In this document: positions 17,239-24,567 of the stretch, piece after piece
Position numbering within the stretch: position 1 is the first letter of the stretch
Layout of the letters: every line of letters starts with the position of its first letter
Origin: Shewanella glacialimarina
Lineage (GTDB): Bacteria > Pseudomonadota > Gammaproteobacteria > Enterobacterales > Shewanellaceae
Length of the DNA: 64,000 nt
Direction of reading: 5' to 3'
Assembly (NCBI RefSeq): GCF_020511155.1
Contig: NZ_CP041216.1
Span: forward strand, 62,001 to 126,000
Program-made: the position numbers and the translations under genes
The notes under the pieces: model-generated
The model's database searches: none
The model's input: the letters and a program-made list of their open reading frames with translations, nothing else
Told to the model about the DNA's origin: nothing

Positions 17239-18252
17239 ATGTTAAACACATCGTTAAACAAATCACTGCAGATATTGTTTGCGTTGCTAATGTTGGTGAT
17301 AGGTATCAGTTTGGTTATGCCAAATGCTTATGCTGCTGATGATCAATCATCTAAGCAACAGGCGGCAAAAACCAGCGATGCAGATCTCTGGCGTGCAGTG
17401 AAAGCAGGTGAACCGGGATATACTACCGATACTGGCTTAGAAGCTAATGTGTTAATTAACAAAGCTGGTAATGAAGGCAAAGAGCTACGCAATACTTACC
17501 TCAAACCCGCAATTACTTTAGCTGTGTTAGGTGTATTTTCTGCGTTCTTAGTGTTTTACTTGGTAAATGGTCCATCAAAATTATCCCATGGTTTTTCAGG
17601 AAAATTGCTAGAAAGATGGACAAAAGCTGATATTTTGCTGCATTGGATTATGGCAGTTACTTGCTTAACCCTTATGCTAACAGGCATTTTTATTATGCTT
17701 GGTCGCCACTTTATCGCGCCATATGTGGGTGAAGGTTTATGGGCAGGAATTATTGCCACCAGTAAATTTATCCATGACTGGTCAGGACCGATTTTTATCG
17801 TGTCTTGGTTGATGTGTGTTATCAAGTGGATGCCATTACAAACCTTTAAATTATATGATTTAAAATGGTTTTTAGTGGTCGGTGGTTACATTAATTTTGG
17901 TCCGTTTAAAGGCAAACATCCAGACAGTGGATTTGCTAATGCGGGTGAGAAAATGTGGTTTTGGACCTTAGTTATCTTTGGTTTATTGCTCAGCATTAGC
18001 GGATTAATGTTAGTACTGCCTAATCTTGATTTACCACGTGAAGCCTCTATCGTTGCGTTACTAGTACATGGTGTCAGCGCCGCCGTTCTCATCGCTTTTA
18101 CCATAGTACATATATGGATGGCGACAGTACTTAGTGAAGGTGGCATGGAGTCTATGGTGTCAGGGTACTGTGATGAAAACTGGGCAATCCAGCACCACAA
18201 CTTGTGGTATGACGAAATCAAAGCAAATGGGTCATTGAAGTACAAAAAATAA
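17239..18252 (+). CDS. fdhC: Formate dehydrogenase cytochrome b subunit (gamma)
   Basis: The 337-residue membrane protein passes electrons from FdhB to the quinone pool. It has an N-terminal hydrophobic segment ending NAYAADDQSS that looks like a signal peptide. About four further membrane helices follow (residues about 100-120, 140-160, 190-205, 240-290). Candidate haem ligands are in WTKADILLHWIMAV, FIHDWSGPIF and VHGVSAAVLIAFTIVHIWMA. The ATG at 17239 follows GAGGAG by five bases and is preferred to a GTG at 17233. The N-terminal extension of about 90 residues before the first haem helix is typical of epsilon- and Shewanella-type FdhC. A strong terminator follows. Confidence 0.93.
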   Translation: MLNTSLNKSLQILFALLMLVIGISLVMPNAYAADDQSSKQQAAKTSDADLWRAVKAGEPGYTTDTGLEANVLINKAGNEGKELRNTYLKPAITLAVLGVFSAFLVFYLVNGPSKLSHGFSGKLLERWTKADILLHWIMAVTCLTLMLTGIFIMLGRHFIAPYVGEGLWAGIIATSKFIHDWSGPIFIVSWLMCVIKWMPLQTFKLYDLKWFLVVGGYINFGPFKGKHPDSGFANAGEKMWFWTLVIFGLLLSISGLMLVLPNLDLPREASIVALLVHGVSAAVLIAFTIVHIWMATVLSEGGMESMVSGYCDENWAIQHHNLWYDEIKANGSLKYKK

Positions 18253-18301
18253 GGTTAACAGGCACTGTTTAGATGCTGCTGTGTTAATGTTATTTGACAA
18301 A

Positions 18302-18336
18302 AACACCTTACTGGGCAACCAGTAAGGTGTTTTTTT
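18302..18336 (+). terminator. Terminator of the formate dehydrogenase operon
   Basis: A perfect 13-bp stem AACACCTTACTGG / CCAGTAAGGTGTT with loop GCAA is followed by seven T. It closes the fdh operon that starts near 9822. Confidence 0.95.
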
Positions 18337-18444
18337 ATGTATATGTAGTCTAATCTTGTTATGTAATGGAGCTAGCATTTACCATTATCTGAGCTCGGTA
18401 TTATTTAAAATAAATATCCCTGTTTTGAAAATGAGAGAATTTAA

Positions 18445-19371
18445 ATGGACTTTAATTTACAGCGTGTTGGGAAGTTGTTATTTTTTTGTAGCTTGTGTGG
18501 CTTTATGTTTGCCCCATTGGCCGTTGCTGCAGATAAATTCATCATCAATCATTCGGATTCAGCTCGCGATCATCGCTATCAATACCCCTATGAACTGTTA
18601 GCATTAATTATTAAAGAGACCCAAGCTGATTTTGGTGATGCTTCTATCGACGAGGCTAACGTGGTGATGAGTCGCAATCGGATATTGAGGTCACTAAAAG
18701 AGGGCGAAGCTATCAATGTTATGGCAGAGGCATCAAATCAGCAGTGGAATACTGACCTAATTGCAGTCCCGATCCCTATCCGTAAGGGAATTCAAGGGTT
18801 AAGAGTGTTTATTATCAAAAATGAAAATAAGCATCTGCTGGCTAATATTGATTCACTCGCACAATTGATGACGCTGCAAACAGGCTCGGGTAGCCAGTGG
18901 TCAACAAGATTCGCGATGAAACAGGCGGGATTTGATGTGGTTGAAAGCCCTCAATATGATAGTTTATTCCATATGCTGTCAATAAATCGTTTTGTCACCT
19001 TTGGGCGAGGCGTTAATGAGGCATATAAAGAAGTTGAAATTTTCCACAATCTTTATCCTGAGCTTATTGTTGACGAACACATTCTGCTAAATATTCCGCT
19101 AGCAACTTACTTTTATGTATCACCAGCAACACCAAGGTTGGCAGAAAGAATTCAGGTAGGTTTACTGAGACTTATTGAAAATGGTCAGTTTGATCAACTG
19201 TTTTATCAATGGCACTGTCAATCTTTAATGCAGGGCCAATTGCACAAGCGGCGGGTGTTTAAAATTACTAACCCTTTGGTTAAGGAATCACAAATGGTAT
19301 CGATTACGGGGGAGGATTTTTTATTTAACCCTGGTGTAGACGTACAATCAATCTGCCAAAAATATCTTTAG
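18445..19371 (+). CDS. Orphan periplasmic substrate-binding-type protein, paralog of the protein at 48004-48900
   Basis: The 308-residue product has a signal peptide (to about LAVAADKF, residue 30). The mature part has a two-lobe amino-acid-binding-protein-like layout. The motifs GSGSQWSTRFAM, FGRGVNEAY and LATYFYVSPAT recur almost in order in the protein at 48004-48900. No permease or ATPase genes are adjacent, and there is no GGDEF or kinase domain fused to it. The C-terminus repeats the FKITNPL theme (ELTNPHL in the paralog). Function unknown: ligand sensing or scavenging are possible. The ATG at 18445 follows GAGAGAATTTAA. Confidence 0.7.
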   Translation: MDFNLQRVGKLLFFCSLCGFMFAPLAVAADKFIINHSDSARDHRYQYPYELLALIIKETQADFGDASIDEANVVMSRNRILRSLKEGEAINVMAEASNQQWNTDLIAVPIPIRKGIQGLRVFIIKNENKHLLANIDSLAQLMTLQTGSGSQWSTRFAMKQAGFDVVESPQYDSLFHMLSINRFVTFGRGVNEAYKEVEIFHNLYPELIVDEHILLNIPLATYFYVSPATPRLAERIQVGLLRLIENGQFDQLFYQWHCQSLMQGQLHKRRVFKITNPLVKESQMVSITGEDFLFNPGVDVQSICQKYL

Positions 19372-19392
19372 ACATCTTTCTCAATAATAAAA

Positions 19393-19420
19393 CAGAGAGT
19401 CAGGTTTAAGTGACTCTCTG
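19393..19420 (-). terminator. Hairpin between the orphan binding protein gene and yqhD
   Basis: A perfect 10-bp stem CAGAGAGTCA / TGACTCTCTG with an 8-base loop is followed, on the minus strand, by TTTTATTATT. It fits best as the terminator of yqhD but may also slow plus-strand transcription. Confidence 0.65.
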
Positions 19421-19474
19421 GAGCATTTTTATGTGTTTATTATCAGTGAGCTAATAAATTTTTAACTTAGACAG

Positions 19475-20638
19475 TTACCAAGCCATGTCTAGAATTTGAC
19501 GGCTCACGGCTAAGTCAACTTTGCCTGATTCAGATAAGGCAGTCATACCGTGTGCTTCTAGTGCATTAATAACCGTGTCGATTTGTGCCTTTTCAACACC
19601 GTGATCACGTAAGCGAGTTTTTAAGCCAACCTGTTGGAAGAAAGCTTCCGTTTTTACAATCGCTTGTTCAACGCGGCTATCTTCATCACCTTCGGTAATG
19701 TCCCATACACGTTCTGCATACTGTAATAACTTAGCCTGTTTTTGAGTTTTCAATACACGCCAAACTGACGGTAATACCACGGCTAAGGTTTGCGCATGGT
19801 CAATGTTAAATATCGCCGTAAGCTCATGGCCTATCATGTGGGTTGTCCAATCAAATGGCACACCCACACCAATCATACCGTTCAAGGCTGACGTGGCACT
19901 CCACATTAAGTTAGCGCGCGCTTCATAATTGGTAGGCTCTTCCACTGTAATAGGACCAATTTCAATTAAGGTACGCATAATGCCTTCAGCGGTGCGATCT
20001 TGCACTCGGGCATCAACAGGATAAGTCGCATATTGCTCAAGCACATGCACAAAGGCATCTACCACACCATTAGCCACTTGAATTTTAGGTAAGCTAAAGG
20101 TTAACTCTGGGTCTAGCATTGCAAATGTAGGATAAACACTTGGGTGATTCACCGGGAATTTGCCGCCTTTATAGCTTACAACTGCAAAGGCATTCATTTC
20201 TGAACCCGTAGCAGGCAAAGTCGCAATCACGCCTAATGGAATCACTTTATCTTCAGCAACAGGTACTGGCGCAAAACCATGATGAAGTAGGCTAGCAGTG
20301 TCACCTTCAAACTGGATAGCTAGGGCAATAAACTTAGTGCCGTCCATCACTGAACCGCCGCCAACAGCCAATAAAAAGTCGATGTTTTCTTTACGTGCCA
20401 CTTCAACCGCTTGCATTAATGTGTCGTACTTAGGGTTGGCTTCAATACCACCAAATTCCACTACAGTACGATTGCCTAGTGCTGCTTTTACTTTGTCTAG
20501 CGTCCCGAAACGGACAACGCTGCCACCGCCATAGGTGATAAGCACTTTGGCATTAGCGGGTACCAGTTGGTCTAATTCTGCAATACGGTCTTTACCGAAA
20601 ACAACATGGGTAGGATTACGATAATTAAAATTCAGCAT
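19475..20638 (-). CDS. yqhD: Iron-containing alcohol dehydrogenase, NADPH-dependent aldehyde reductase YqhD type
   Basis: The 387-residue enzyme has the length of E. coli YqhD. It has the cofactor loops TYGGGSV and VGGGSVMDGTKF, the GxATLPATGSEMN segment, and metal-binding residues in NGVVDAFVHVLEQY and THMIGHELTAIFNIDHAQ. YqhD reduces short and reactive aldehydes, such as glyoxal, using NADPH. The gene is divergent from an AraC-type regulator; in E. coli yqhD is activated by the neighbouring AraC-type YqhC, so the same control is likely here. The start at 20638 gives the typical MLNFNYRNPTHVVFGK opening. Confidence 0.92.
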   Translation of the reverse strand: MLNFNYRNPTHVVFGKDRIAELDQLVPANAKVLITYGGGSVVRFGTLDKVKAALGNRTVVEFGGIEANPKYDTLMQAVEVARKENIDFLLAVGGGSVMDGTKFIALAIQFEGDTASLLHHGFAPVPVAEDKVIPLGVIATLPATGSEMNAFAVVSYKGGKFPVNHPSVYPTFAMLDPELTFSLPKIQVANGVVDAFVHVLEQYATYPVDARVQDRTAEGIMRTLIEIGPITVEEPTNYEARANLMWSATSALNGMIGVGVPFDWTTHMIGHELTAIFNIDHAQTLAVVLPSVWRVLKTQKQAKLLQYAERVWDITEGDEDSRVEQAIVKTEAFFQQVGLKTRLRDHGVEKAQIDTVINALEAHGMTALSESGKVDLAVSRQILDMAW

Positions 20639-20917
20639 GTGATGTTACCTTAATTTTTCGAACCAATAAAAAGGGTGCTGGTTCGTGAGTTCAATAAATT
20701 GCCCGCGTTAATCAAAATCATTAACGGCTTATTGGCGCGATAAAGTTGATGGGGTAATGATAGGCTTCTGGCCTAAAATAAACAGACACATAACTATCAG
20801 CTTTATGCCTATTCCTACCTTATTTACTGTTAAAGTATGTTTTAGTGGTTTTTTTAATGCATTTTCCTGCTTTATTGGTAAAGTATTTTCAATGGGGTAA
20901 AAGGCAGGGCAATCGAT

Positions 20918-21787
20918 ATGACAGACACCGCAATATTAATGGCACAACTAGCACCTAAAGAAGGGGTTAATAAAACCCATTTAGCAGGGGTGCATGTATT
21001 TAGGGGCTCACAGTATGGCGCGCGCGGGCCTATGTGTTACTCGCAAGGCATGTTGTTTGTGGGCCAAGGTAAGAAACGGCTTTATTTAGATAATCAAACC
21101 TTTGACTATGACAGCGAGAATGCGTTAGTCATGACGGTGCCGCTACCGGTTGAATGTGAAACCTTTGCCAGCCCAGAAGAACCGGTTTTGGTATTAATGG
21201 TCGATATTGATTTGGTGCAACTGAATCACATTATTCGCTTGATGGATGAGCACAATCAAATACCCAAAAATTTGAATGAGTCGCGTCAATCGGGATATTT
21301 TGTGGCACCGACCACAGAAGAGATGGACTGTAGTGTGTTTAGACTATTACAGGCATTACAATCACCACTAGAAGCCAACGTGATGGGTGAAGCATTAGTG
21401 CTTGAGCTGTTATATCGGTTACTTGAAAGCCCGAATGCCGCACCGTTATATGCATTATCGCTTAGCCACACTCGCTTAGCGCGAGTAGAGAAGGCGTTAA
21501 GCTATATTCACCGACATTATGGTGAGTCAGTTGAGGTAGACACCTTAGCGGGATTGGTGAACATGAGTCCGTCGGCATTTCATCGTTGCTTTAAAGAGGT
21601 GACCGCATCGTCGCCTATTCAGTATTTAAAGAAAATCAGACTCACCCGAGCCAAAGAGTTATTACAAGCACAAAAACTGAAAGTAAAAGATGTGGCAACC
21701 CAGGTGGGCTATGAAAGTAGTACGCAATTTAGCCGTGAGTTTAAACGTTACTTTTCCCAAAGCCCTGGTGAGTGTGCACGGCTGTAA
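20918..21787 (+). CDS. AraC family transcriptional regulator, probable activator of yqhD
   Basis: The 289-residue protein has an N-terminal AraC-N type domain (GARGPMCYSQGMLFVGQGKK) and a C-terminal double helix-turn-helix from about residue 190. It contains DTLAGLVNMSPSAFHRCFKE and the AraC signature VKDVATQVGYESSTQFSREF near the end. It is divergent from yqhD with a 279-base shared promoter region, the arrangement of yqhC-yqhD in E. coli, where aldehydes activate the regulator. That assignment here is by context. The ATG follows AGGCAGGGCAATCGAT. Confidence 0.88.
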   Translation: MTDTAILMAQLAPKEGVNKTHLAGVHVFRGSQYGARGPMCYSQGMLFVGQGKKRLYLDNQTFDYDSENALVMTVPLPVECETFASPEEPVLVLMVDIDLVQLNHIIRLMDEHNQIPKNLNESRQSGYFVAPTTEEMDCSVFRLLQALQSPLEANVMGEALVLELLYRLLESPNAAPLYALSLSHTRLARVEKALSYIHRHYGESVEVDTLAGLVNMSPSAFHRCFKEVTASSPIQYLKKIRLTRAKELLQAQKLKVKDVATQVGYESSTQFSREFKRYFSQSPGECARL

Positions 21788-21820
21788 CTCAATTATAATC
21801 GCGCAATTAAGGCAATAACT

Positions 21821-22177
21821 ATGTCGAAAATCATGTCGAAAACAATGTCAAAAATCATGGCACCAACAAGCATCACTTTTTTTGAGTATTTAACCCCGCT
21901 GGTGGCCTCAGGTAAAAAAATCATTACCATTCGGGATGAATCTGAACGTCATTATGTACCCGGTACGCAAGTGGAAGTATTCACCTTAGAAACCCATCAA
22001 AAGGTGTGTGATATTACTATTTTGTCAGTTGAGCCGTTAGCCTTTGATGACATTAATGAGTTTCATGCGCAGCAAGAAAGTCTGCCTTTAGATGAGTTAA
22101 AACAGATTATTCAACAGGTTTACCCAAACCAACAGTCATTGTTTATGATTTCATTTGAGCTGGTTGAGGTGAGTTGA
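21821..22177 (+). CDS. yqfB: ASCH domain protein, YqfB-type N4-acetylcytidine amidohydrolase
   Basis: The 118-residue product matches E. coli YqfB. It has ITFFEYLTPLVASGKKIITI, then RDESERHYVPGTQVEVF, and the C-terminal HAQQESLPLDELKQIIQQVY. E. coli YqfB hydrolyses N4-acetylcytidine. Conserved Lys and Thr of the catalytic region (GKKIITIRDES) are present. The N-terminus is odd: three related units of four codons give MSKI-MSKT-MSKI before MAPTSITFF, with in-frame ATG at 21821, 21833, 21845 and 21857. The family start corresponds to the last one or just after it, so the first twelve residues look like a local duplication. It follows the AraC gene by 33 bases. Confidence 0.85.
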   Translation: MSKIMSKTMSKIMAPTSITFFEYLTPLVASGKKIITIRDESERHYVPGTQVEVFTLETHQKVCDITILSVEPLAFDDINEFHAQQESLPLDELKQIIQQVYPNQQSLFMISFELVEVS

Positions 22178-22536
22178 TTGGTGCGCCAATCTGAGCCAAA
22201 TTTTGTGCGGTCATATTCATATTTACCTTGAACCTACAAAATGCTGAACAGCAATCACTCTGATTAGTGTAACTAGCCCAATACTTCATCGGTACTTATT
22301 GCCCGCCACTGCGATGTTCAGGATGAACGGAATGTCGCGATCACATGGATGTGAAAGAGCGACCTTACGTGCAGATTATCCAGCGAGACGCCACAAGCAC
22401 GTCCATGTGGGCTTTGGATACTCGCTGGCTCATCTGCACCTGAATTTTTGTCTCTTCGATTTAGCTTCATTGATGATTGTGGGAAAAAGCGATACAAAAC
22501 AAGATCAAAGCTGAGCAGTTAACTGATCTCATTGCT
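22178..22536. other. Repeat-rich intergenic region after yqfB
   Basis: No credible gene is seen in these 359 bases; a 71-codon plus-strand frame at 22299-22514 covers the repeat and has no family features. The region holds the short palindrome CACATGGATGTG at 22342-22353, the motif TGAAAGAGCGACC at 22352-22364 (repeated at 22968-22980), and the first copy of a hairpin-plus-tail repeat described separately. Confidence 0.6.
22369..22527. repeat. Dispersed hairpin-plus-tail repeat, copy 1
   Basis: Arms at 22369-22387 (GTGCAGAT-tat-CCAGCGAG) and 22421-22439 (CTCGCTGG-ctc-ATCTGCAC) pair with three mismatches around a 33-base loop that itself contains CCACA / TGTGG. The right arm runs into a tail of about 90 bases to 22527 that is strongly similar to 24258-24358. 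The shared blocks include ATCTGCACCTGA, CATTGATGATTGT and ATACAAAACAAG. It is probably a degenerate mobile or integration-related element, but its class is unknown. Confidence 0.7.
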
Positions 22537-22824
22537 TTATTTCTTACTAATAGCTGATTTTAATAAATCAAAAATAGCCACACTTGAGATTGAATCTTCT
22601 ACTTTTATTTCCTGAGAATTTAAGCCAAAAAACTTTTTAGTAAGCTCTTCTTTTACTTTATTTCTTGTATCTTCAGGTAATTTTTCTAAATATGGGTCTA
22701 AAGAGGCGAGTTCTAGTTCCGAACGTCTATTATGATTTTCGAGTAACCTATGTTTTGCAGATTCTTTAGCAGCGTATGCAGCTGGAATTGCTAGCGCTAG
22801 AGCTGCAAACTGGCAGTTAAACAT
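22537..22824 (-). pseudogene. Probable 3' remnant of a truncated hypothetical gene
   Basis: The 95-residue frame has a short hydrophobic start (FAALALAIPAAYAA) and then a charged, helical stretch with KESAKHRLLENHNRRSELEL and LDPYLEKLPEDTRNKVKEEL. This looks like the C-terminal part of a longer protein in which a membrane helix leads to a cytoplasmic coiled segment. There is no ribosome-binding site before the ATG at 22824, and repeats flank it on both sides. I therefore read it as the surviving 3' end of a larger gene cut by rearrangement. It is more AT-rich than neighbouring genes and was probably acquired. An intact small gene cannot be excluded. Confidence 0.5.
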
Positions 22825-23182
22825 GGATGTTGTTTAAAATCGTTGAGCTTACAGGGACGTACTTGCAGCGTGTCACAGAAGTGCTTACACATAAGGTTGC
22901 TCCTTCACATGGTCAGTGATGTTCCCGACATCACACTGACATTTCCCATATCCCTATGGGTCAGATATGAAAGAGCGACCCATTTCAAACTTAATACTCA
23001 AGCATTCAGGCGCTTAGCCAATACCGCAGTTCTCTGAGCCTAACGTTAACAAAATTAAAGTATGCTAATTTAATAAGACCTCTTATAGTTAGGTGTAATC
23101 ATGATTGGATAAGTTAGGTAACGGCAGAAAAAATCGCTGAAGCAGGGCTAGTGTCCACCATCATTTAGAGGTTAATAATAAA
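22825..23182. other. Repeat-rich intergenic region with hairpin
   Basis: These 358 bases contain no supported gene. A hairpin is visible at 22912-22940 (GTCAGTGATGT, loop TCCCG, ACATCA-ca-CTGAC). The motif TGAAAGAGCGACC recurs at 22968-22980. The left part (22850-22911) looks like non-coding spacer. Upstream of 23183 no clear promoter was assigned. Confidence 0.5.
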
Positions 23183-24049
23183 ATGAATAATGAGAGCAAT
23201 CGGCTCTTCCCACAACCGCACATGTTAACATTAGCTTATATAAAGGCTAAGTGTTTAAGTACTATTGGCTTGATTTTGCTTTATTTATTTACTGGCAGCA
23301 TACAAGCCAAAGATCTTGAAATCGGTGTCAGCTTTTCAATTCCCCCTTATGTCATTCAAGAAACTAACAGCGGTCTAGAACTCGAATTGCTCAAAAGTGC
23401 CCTTGCCGTTAAAGGCCATAGCGTCAACATTCAATACCTGCCCCTAGCGCGTACCTTTCATGCACTTAAAGAAGGCAAACTCGATGGCATCATTAATACT
23501 AAACAAAACATGCTCGAAGGCGTGTTTTATTCAGATGTTGTCATTCGTTTTCAAAATTGTGCCATTAGTCTTAAAGAGAAGCATTTCAACTTAGAGAAAG
23601 TCACCGATTTACAAGACAAGAGCATTGTCGCTTTTCAGCGAGCCTCTATGCTTTTAGGTAAAGACTTTACTAACATGGCCGCACTTAACAGCCAATATAG
23701 CGAACAGGCGAAGCAAATACTTCAAGTGAAAATGCTGATGAAACAGAGAATAGATGTGGCCGTGATGGATAAGAATATCTTTATTTATTACCTAAGGCAG
23801 TCCTATCTCACAGGCAAGCTCACTAAAGAAGAAGTACAACAAGAGGTGATTTGCCATAAAGTATTTGCCCCTACGTCCTACCGATTTGCATTTTTACACG
23901 CCGATATTCGCGATGACTTTAATTTTGGCCTAGCGCAAATAAAACAAGACGGCACTCGACTCGCCATTGAGAACAAATTCCAGCAAATGCTATCGCTCAC
24001 CTTAGATGACAATGTCACCATACGCTTAGCTGCTTCACCGGCCCACTAG
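23183..24049 (+). CDS. Periplasmic substrate-binding family 3 (amino-acid-type) protein
   Basis: The 288-residue product has an N-terminal hydrophobic segment ending near GSIQAKDLE (residue 43), then an SBP_bac_3 type fold. The opening strand is LEIGVSFSIPPYVIQE, followed by SGLELELLKSALAVKGH, LPLARTFHALKEGKLDGII and the second-lobe CAISLKEKHF. No transporter genes are nearby. The first 13 residues may be extra, since a second Met is at position 14. It differs from the paralog pair at 18445 and 48004, being closer to classical solute-binding proteins. In Shewanella many such proteins are orphans. Substrate unknown. Confidence 0.75.
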   Translation: MNNESNRLFPQPHMLTLAYIKAKCLSTIGLILLYLFTGSIQAKDLEIGVSFSIPPYVIQETNSGLELELLKSALAVKGHSVNIQYLPLARTFHALKEGKLDGIINTKQNMLEGVFYSDVVIRFQNCAISLKEKHFNLEKVTDLQDKSIVAFQRASMLLGKDFTNMAALNSQYSEQAKQILQVKMLMKQRIDVAVMDKNIFIYYLRQSYLTGKLTKEEVQQEVICHKVFAPTSYRFAFLHADIRDDFNFGLAQIKQDGTRLAIENKFQQMLSLTLDDNVTIRLAASPAH

Positions 24050-24567
24050 CTGTAAAAAGCTGAGTCTAATGGTTATTCAATAATTAGTGGACTGAGTAAA
24101 CTTTATCGGTAAGTTGATCGGCACGTGTTATTGAATGGCTTTTTCCCTACATGGCGTGCTTGATGATTGTGCTCGAGATTTGCCAATTCTGTTGTTACTT
24201 TTTTGTTGGCTAAGTCACAGCAGATCATAACTGCAATCTAAGGTGTTGCCTGCCTTAGGCTCATCTGCACCTGAGTTGTTGCTTCTTCGATTGAGCAGCA
24301 TTGATGATTGTTGCAAAGAGCAATACAAAACAAGGTAAAAGCAGATCGGTTACCTGATTTTTTATAAAGTTTATCCCGCCCCCGCTAAATTTTCTTGTCA
24401 GTACTGATAGCAAACAAGTCACTAGTCCTGCGCGAGAGTTGAATTAATATCCTAACTTTAATAGGTTAACTTATTTAATAAAATGTAACATTTTACGTTT
24501 TGTTATAGGAAGGGAATGACATAGGATGGATGTGAGGATGAAAATTAAACAATAACAAGGATGTGTA
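24050..24567. other. Intergenic region of 518 bases with repeat copy 2
   Basis: No gene is supported here. It contains the second hairpin-plus-tail repeat (24220-24358). The rest is AT-rich spacer; 24470-24530 holds AT-rich sequence suited to a promoter for the lipoprotein gene at 24568, but no clear -35/-10 pair was chosen. Confidence 0.5.
24220..24358. repeat. Dispersed hairpin-plus-tail repeat, copy 2
   Basis: GCAGAT (24220-24225) pairs with ATCTGC (24263-24268), and CTAAGG (24238-24243) with CCTTAG (24253-24258). The tail 24258-24358 matches 22427-22527 over about 100 bases, with scattered substitutions and small gaps. The stem sequences differ between the copies while pairing is kept, as expected if the structure matters. 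Confidence 0.7.

Noticed and set aside
22369..22439. Integron attC site
   Set aside because: The paired arms resemble one in shape, but the core sites (GTTRRRY and its partner) are missing and no integrase gene is near.
22299..22514. 71-codon frame in the repeat region
   Set aside because: It lies across the hairpin repeat, has no ribosome-binding site and no protein-like pattern.
22843..23037. 64-codon plus-strand frame
   Set aside because: It covers a hairpin and spacer sequence and has no family features.
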